Below are positions 40,854 to 43,559 of a stretch of 43,559 nt of DNA, one piece after another. Within the stretch, counting starts at the first letter, position 1; every line of letters starts with the position of its first letter. Source of the DNA: a virus. Location: positions 1 through 43,559 of the IMG/VR virus record IMGVR_UViG_3300042307_002118. The stretch is one strand, 5' to 3'. The position numbers and the translations under genes were made by a program. The notes under the pieces were generated by a model. The model searched no databases. It was not told where the DNA came from and was given only the letters and a program-made list of their open reading frames with translations.

Positions 40854-40940
40854 CCAAAATGACCTTGCACAAATTCAGGAAAGGTCTTGAGAATCATATA
40901 CTTCCGTTGAGTGTTTAACTTCAAGATCTCAAAGATTGTT

Positions 40941-41075
40941 CGCAGATAGAACAGAACTTGTAAAGATTCTGCAGAGATAGAAAAGAATTTACAGTATTTT
41001 TACAGGATTTTGCAAAGATAGAAAAGAATTTACAGGATTTTTGCAGGATTTTGCAGAGATAGAAAAGAATTTGCG
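40941..41075 (+). repeat. 41-base tandem repeat array
   Basis: A 41-base unit begins GCAGAGATAGAAAAGAATTT, with copies at 40971-41011, 41012-41052 and a partial at 41053-41075, and a degenerate copy from 40941. It lies in a gene-free region of 438 bases (40854-41291), together with the next array. No hairpin structure typical of CRISPR is present. Confidence 0.8.
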
Positions 41076-41138
41076 TAGCTGTTTAACAAGACACTTAGTT
41101 GGTCAATTAATTTAAGTCTCTTTACAGCCCTATACATA

Positions 41139-41243
41139 ACCTGCCAAATCTCTTGCAGTACCTGCCAAAGTCTCTGCAGTACCTGCCAAAGTCTCTGCAG
41201 TACCTGCCAAATCTCTTGCAGTACCTGCCAAATCTCTTCTACC
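41139..41243 (+). repeat. 21-base tandem repeat array
   Basis: Five directly adjacent 21-base units start ACCTGCCAAATCTCTTGCAG; two units have AAAGTCTC instead. The last unit is degraded. There are no spacers. The array could bind a protein or serve as iterons of an origin; the sequence does not decide. Confidence 0.85.
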
Positions 41244-41291
41244 CCACTCCCCTCAAAATTATCTCCCCACTCTTAATAAGTATTCTATAGA

Positions 41292-41480
41292 ATGCCTACC
41301 TACGAGCCTTATACTACTTTCACAAAGCAAAGTAAAGAAATTGAAAGACTCTCTTCTGCTCTGGAGAAAGCTCTGGAACTCAATCATACCCACTTGCAAG
41401 AAATTGAATATTTGAAAGCTTCTCTGGAGACTTTGAGGAATTGTTGTGCAGTAGTTGATATTAAGACATTTGGCAATTGA
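41292..41480 (+). CDS. Small coiled-coil protein
   Basis: A 62-residue protein, MPTYEPYTTFTKQSKEIERL onward, with heptad-like ERLSSALEKALEL, then QEIEYLKASLETL. It has the late-type ATAAGTA 8 bases upstream of the ATG, plus TATTCT. Related in style to the next gene (PTYE start). Function unknown. Confidence 0.65.
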   Translation: MPTYEPYTTFTKQSKEIERLSSALEKALELNHTHLQEIEYLKASLETLRNCCAVVDIKTFGN

Positions 41481-41504
41481 CTTGTTAAATTATTAAAGTA
41501 TTCT
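41477..41504 (+). promoter_or_regulatory. TTGACT promoter (TGTTA variant)
   Basis: TTGACT (41477-41482), 16-base spacer, TATTCT (41499-41504), 6 bases before ATG 41511. The stop of the previous gene is in the -35 box; TGTCC is changed to TGTTA. Confidence 0.6.
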
Positions 41505-41510
41505 TCTTGT

Positions 41511-41642
41511 ATGGATTCTACTGAGCCTACCTACGAAGAACTTGTTCTGATTATTGATAAGCTTACTAAGGAGAATGCAAGATTGCAATATATCTTAGAT
41601 TCAATTCCCGATGAACCTTCTGTAGAGAGTATTACACTATAG
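41511..41642 (+). CDS. Small acidic coiled-coil protein
   Basis: A 43-residue protein, MDSTEPTYEELVLIIDKLTK onward, ending VESITL. A 14-base stretch, TTCCCGATGAACCT (41605-41618), is repeated at 41694-41707 inside the RNA candidate. Function unknown. Confidence 0.65.
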   Translation: MDSTEPTYEELVLIIDKLTKENARLQYILDSIPDEPSVESITL

Positions 41643-41645
41643 CTG

Positions 41646-41674
41646 TTGACCTGTCCTGAGATTGGATATAGACT
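41646..41674 (+). promoter_or_regulatory. TGTCC-type promoter driving the structured RNA region
   Basis: TTGACC (41646-41651), TGTCC, 17-base spacer, TAGACT (41669-41674). The expected start is at about 41681, 3 bases before an ATG, but what follows is structured and GC-richer than the genes. Confidence 0.75.
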
Positions 41675-41680
41675 AATTAA

Positions 41681-42121
41681 AGAATGGAGGAGGTTCCCGA
41701 TGAACCTCTGGGACTGGGAATACCTGGTCGAACTCAAAATCGGAAATTGTTCTCTACCAGAGGTAGGAAACCTACAGAGGCTTCACCGGTGAGCCAGCTA
41801 TGCGAATCAGCGGTATTGATTTTTGACATTTTATTTTTGCTGAACTGGGGGAAATGGGGCTTCATGCCCTGTCCTGTAAGCGTAGATTATACCCTGCTAT
41901 GTGGGGAAGCGCGACAAAGGCTTACCCCAGTGCGGCTAATTTTTAGCAGACCCGCCATGCCTCTGCTTGCAAGAAGTAGTTTCTGAAGTACAAAGAAATG
42001 AAAGCGAGACCCATGCACACTTTGGCGGGTATTCTTTATATGGCCGGCGGATGAGAGAGTAAGCGACAGAAACGATCACCTGTGGGCTCCAATAATGCCG
42101 AGTATACCCGGCCACCTTTTT
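41681..42121 (+). ncRNA. Large structured noncoding RNA candidate next to tRNAs
   Basis: About 440 bases, clearly richer in GC than neighbours. Paired segments include GAGGTTC/GAACCTC (41690-41696, 41702-41708), GTAGG/CCTAC (41763, 41771), CCAG...CAGC with GCTG-AA-CTGG (41794-41811, 41839-41848), TGGGGAAGC with GCTTACCCCA (41902-41910, 41920-41929), and TGGCCGG/CCGGCCA (42041-42047, 42108-42114). A pseudoknot is possible: AGCAGA/TCTGCT (41945, 41962) crossed by CCCGCCA/TGGCGGG (41951, 42023). A T-run ends it. The context (phage, beside tRNAs) recalls the ornate GOLLD and ROOL RNAs; membership is not proven. A 100-codon frame (41684-41986) crosses it but has no recognisable protein character. 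Confidence 0.65.
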
Positions 42122-42124
42122 AAT

Positions 42125-42200
42125 AACAGGGTAGCTCAATTGGTAGAGTAGCGGTCTCCAAAACCGTTTGTTGAAGGTTCAAGTCCTTCTCCTGTTGCCA
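42125..42200 (+). tRNA. tRNA-Trp (CCA anticodon)
   Basis: 76 bases. The acceptor stem pairs AACAGGG with TCCTGTT; the anticodon loop is CTCCAAA, giving anticodon CCA. The T arm is GAAGG-TTCAAGT-CCTTC. The CCA end is encoded (42198-42200). It fits the standard cloverleaf. Confidence 0.95.
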
Positions 42201-42208
42201 CCTTTTAT

Positions 42209-42310
42209 AGAAGTGTAGCTCAGTTGGTAGAGCTGCAACCCACTCATGGTAAAGGACCTAACGCTGTGGGGAAAAGCAAGCCGTTGGTTCGAATCCAACC
42301 ACTTCTTCCA
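42209..42310 (+). tRNA. tRNA-like gene with abnormal anticodon arm (Met CAT possible)
   Basis: 102 bases. The acceptor stem (AGAAGTG with CACTTCT), D arm (GCTC/GAGC) and T arm (GTTGG-TTCGAAT-CCAAC) are perfect and the CCA end is encoded. The 48 bases between D and T arms do not fold into a 17-base anticodon arm. The best pairing, CCCA with TGGG, encloses CTCAT and about 17 extra bases. It may be a tRNA-Met with an insertion beside the anticodon, a class II-like form or a decayed tRNA. Confidence 0.65.
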
Positions 42311-42343
42311 ATTTGTCGCAGTATCCGATCAGGCAGGTTTAAA

Positions 42344-42394
42344 TGAGTATCTGACGTCCAACGGGTTAAAGACCCGGTAGCCAATGCAGACTCA
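42344..42394 (+). ncRNA. Structured hairpin after tRNAs
   Basis: TGAGT-AT-CTG (42344-42353) pairs with CAG-ACTCA (42387-42394), and inside it CGGGT (42362-42366) pairs with ACCCG (42372-42376). It lies directly before the next promoter. It could be part of an RNA processing unit or a further RNA element. Confidence 0.5.
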
Positions 42395-42398
42395 GCTG

Positions 42399-42426
42399 TT
42401 GACATTCTCTCTAAATGTAGTATGAT
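42399..42426 (+). promoter_or_regulatory. Consensus sigma70-like promoter
   Basis: TTGACA (42399-42404), 16-base spacer, TATGAT (42421-42426), 7 bases before ATG 42434. This is the nearest to the bacterial consensus in the window. It has TTCTCTCT in place of TGTCC and again just after -10. Confidence 0.8.
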
Positions 42427-42433
42427 TCTCTCT

Positions 42434-42559
42434 ATGGATATGTTTATTACTTGCTTGCAGTACTTCTGCTACGGCTACACAGCTGTAACATTGACTGGCA
42501 CTTTCCTTATTTTCTTTCTGACTTATTGGGCAGAGATTAGAAACAAAGATTCTGAATAA
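42434..42559 (+). CDS. Small membrane protein
   Basis: A 41-residue protein, MDMFITCLQYFCYGYTAVTL onward, with a single membrane segment (AVTLTGTFLIFFLTYW) and a charged end (AEIRNKDSE). It has the strongest promoter in the region. The role is unknown; small phage membrane proteins often act on the host envelope or in exclusion. Confidence 0.7.
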   Translation: MDMFITCLQYFCYGYTAVTLTGTFLIFFLTYWAEIRNKDSE

Positions 42560-42579
42560 GAATTCTTTGGAATTCTTTT
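42558..42579 (+). terminator. AT-rich terminator-like hairpin
   Basis: AAGAATTC (42558-42565) and GAATTCTT (42570-42577) form a perfect 8-bp stem with loop TTTG, followed by four T in all. It overlaps the stop of the small membrane gene. The T-run is short. Confidence 0.5.
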
Positions 42580-43126
42580 GCAATTTTTAAACTGTCTTTT
42601 CTCTCTGAACTAGTTGGGTCAATCTTTATTCAGCTTGGTATCTGGAAGGTTATCATTTCCTAACAACAGATTTATAAACCGTCACCTACTCTTTAAAGAC
42701 GTCAGTCAGTTAGAATGTTTTGAAGTATCTTTGATTGTTCTCTCTCTCAGTTCTTTTGGGTCTTCAGCGTTAATCATCTGCCATATAGGACTTACTGTGT
42801 AGCCGTCACCAACCGAACATCATAAGAGTTCTCTCTGGATATTTCAACTTTTATTTATCAATTCTCTCTTATTTTTTTCGAGATATTGAAGATCAATGGT
42901 TTAGAAGATTTTTCCTCCAACTGGAAAGCATTGTGGAGCAATGATTTGGACAAGTCAAATCTCTTCTATAACTCCCTCCCTTCAAAAGCTTTACGTAAAC
43001 AATTATCAATCAACGAGCTACACAAGATCTTTTAAAGGCAGCCCTCCGTCCCCTACTCTCGGAGTCTTACGTCCTGTTCGCCCTGGTCTTTGGTCGAGGC
43101 TCACCTTCTTCCCTGATTGTTCATAT
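42580..43126. other. Gene-free region with recurrent TTCTCTCT motifs
   Basis: I see no convincing coding region here on either strand. TTCTCTCT-like runs recur near 42597, 42742, 42828 and 42860, as they do just after promoters at 33460 and 42426. CCGTCACC occurs twice (near 42679 and 42803). The right part, from about 43040, is GC-richer and includes CTCCG/CGGAG (inverted on the minus strand). A TTGACTTGTCC on the minus strand (42958-42948) resembles a leftward promoter with a weak -10 box. Leftward transcription from 43127 should cross this region. Confidence 0.4.
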
Positions 43127-43155
43127 ATTATCGAGACTCCTGGAGGACAGCTCAA
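43127..43155 (-). promoter_or_regulatory. TGTCC-type promoter facing left
   Basis: On the minus strand: TTGAGC (43155-43150), TGTCC, 17-base spacer, GATAAT (43132-43127). An ATG follows after 2 bases, but it is stopped after 7 codons, so a noncoding RNA or antisense transcript is the more likely product. Confidence 0.6.
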
Positions 43156-43181
43156 CAGAAAAGAGAACTAGAATTTTTGGA

Positions 43182-43313
43182 ATGGATCAAGCGAGCCTGG
43201 ATCTTCTTGCCAGATTCTACACAAAACAATTTTTACGCGATCCTCACGCCAAGAATCGCTGTGTCTTGCGCCGGGCTTTGAAAGGAATATTCCGAGACGA
43301 TTCCAGAATCTAG
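43182..43313 (+). CDS. Small basic hypothetical protein
   Basis: A 43-residue protein, MDQASLDLLARFYTKQFLRD onward, basic and predicted helical (NRCVLRRALKGIFRDDSRI). It precedes the next promoter, whose -35 begins right after its stop. It lacks an obvious promoter of its own; TAGAAT lies 7 bases before the ATG without a -35 box. Confidence 0.55.
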   Translation: MDQASLDLLARFYTKQFLRDPHAKNRCVLRRALKGIFRDDSRI

Positions 43314-43342
43314 TTGAGCTGTCCATCATGATTGCTGATAGT
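43314..43342 (+). promoter_or_regulatory. TGTCC-type promoter
   Basis: TTGAGC (43314-43319), TGTCC, 17-base spacer, GATAGT (43337-43342), 10 bases before ATG 43353. Confidence 0.85.
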
Positions 43343-43352
43343 CTTCCCTGTA

Positions 43353-43559
43353 ATGAATACAACATCCGATACTATTAACGACTACATCAAAGCACTCCGG
43401 GAGCGAGCCAATCAAGTTGGAGGACTGGATTATGCAATGGGGTACCTTCACACCACGCTAGAGCAACTCAAGCTTCAGAGCTATGAGCTAGAGCAACTTC
43501 AAAAAGACGCTGAAAATCTTCGCATCATGATTGCTGAAGATAATATTGACCTGTCCACC
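43353..43559 (+). CDS. Small coiled-coil protein, partial
   Basis: At least 69 codons, open at the window edge. It starts MNTTSDTINDYIKALRERAN and contains LEQLKLQSYELEQLQKDAE, probably a coiled coil. At 43546 a further TTGACC-TGTCC box (probable next promoter) lies inside or at the end of the coding region; its TGA is out of frame here. Function unknown. Confidence 0.65.
   Translation, partial: MNTTSDTINDYIKALRERANQVGGLDYAMGYLHTTLEQLKLQSYELEQLQKDAENLRIMIAEDNIDLST

Noticed and set aside
41139-41243. Possible CRISPR array
   Set aside because: The 21-base units are directly adjacent without spacers, and there are no cas genes.
41684-41986. 100-codon frame at a TGTCC promoter
   Set aside because: The sequence is GC-rich and has many base-paired segments, and the protein has no family-like features. 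I prefer a noncoding RNA, though the first codons repeat a short piece of the upstream gene.
41681-42121. tmRNA or RNase P RNA
   Set aside because: The conserved tmRNA ends and tag frame and the RNase P GAGGAAAGTCC-type element were not found. Only an ACAGAAA-like piece is present.
42209-42310. Group I intron in the tRNA
   Set aside because: The extra segment is only about 26 bases, far too short for a group I intron, and the conserved core elements are missing.
42941-43171. 76-codon rightward frame in the GC-rich patch
   Set aside because: It contains no recognisable protein pattern and is crossed by a good leftward promoter. There is no rightward promoter before it.

Overview
This window reads as part of a large, AT-rich tailed phage of the T4-like (contractile-tail myovirus) superfamily. 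Leftward (minus-strand) genes encode baseplate, tail and fibre proteins: gp6-, gp25- and gp53-type wedge proteins, a hub candidate, a tape measure, gp26-type assembly proteins, collar-type fibres and a candidate small terminase. Rightward (plus-strand) genes encode nucleotide and DNA metabolism: NrdA/NrdB, a dUTPase-family enzyme, a gp44-type clamp loader ATPase and a RadA-like ATPase, plus Hsp20 and many small early-type proteins. The gene mix resembles phages of aquatic bacteria, but the host cannot be fixed from this sequence.

Layout. 1-8972: baseplate wedge and fibre genes (minus), interrupted by a lone TnpB-type RNA-guided nuclease gene (plus, 5927-7549). 9030-13327: rightward block with a structural-like gene, a small gene coupled to nrdB, nrdA, a small conserved gene and Hsp20, with two terminators. 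13381-20852: minus-strand fibre/adhesin island with duplicated tail-assembly-chaperone genes, ending with a candidate small terminase. 20907-24562: dUTPase-like gene and clamp loader, flanked by two antisense GIY-YIG homing endonucleases; a 33-codon stub of the clamp loader lies left of the first. 24637-33397: tail and baseplate genes (minus). 33432-43559: rightward block of small early-type genes, interrupted by an HNH endonuclease cassette, two tandem-repeat arrays, a GC-richer structured RNA region and two tRNA or tRNA-like genes.

The most striking feature is gene expression. In the right-hand block nearly every gene or gene pair has its own promoter: a TTGAnn -35 box followed directly by TGTCC, a 16-17 bp spacer and a -10 box ending only 6-10 bases before the ATG. 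The predicted transcript start therefore falls on or within a few bases of the start codon, so these mRNAs should be leaderless or nearly so, and Shine-Dalgarno sequences are generally absent. In seven cases the upstream gene's TGA stop is part of the -35 box. The late (tail) genes have a different motif (ATAAATA/ATAAGTA, resembling T4 late promoters), also just upstream of the ATG.

The three homing endonuclease genes share an upstream control module: a late-type motif, a long inverted repeat with a T-run on the opposite strand, and a duplicate of the gene's own start-codon region. Other points of note are the 440-base structured RNA candidate next to the tRNAs, an abnormal 102-base tRNA-like gene, and a branched RNA element just upstream of tnpB.
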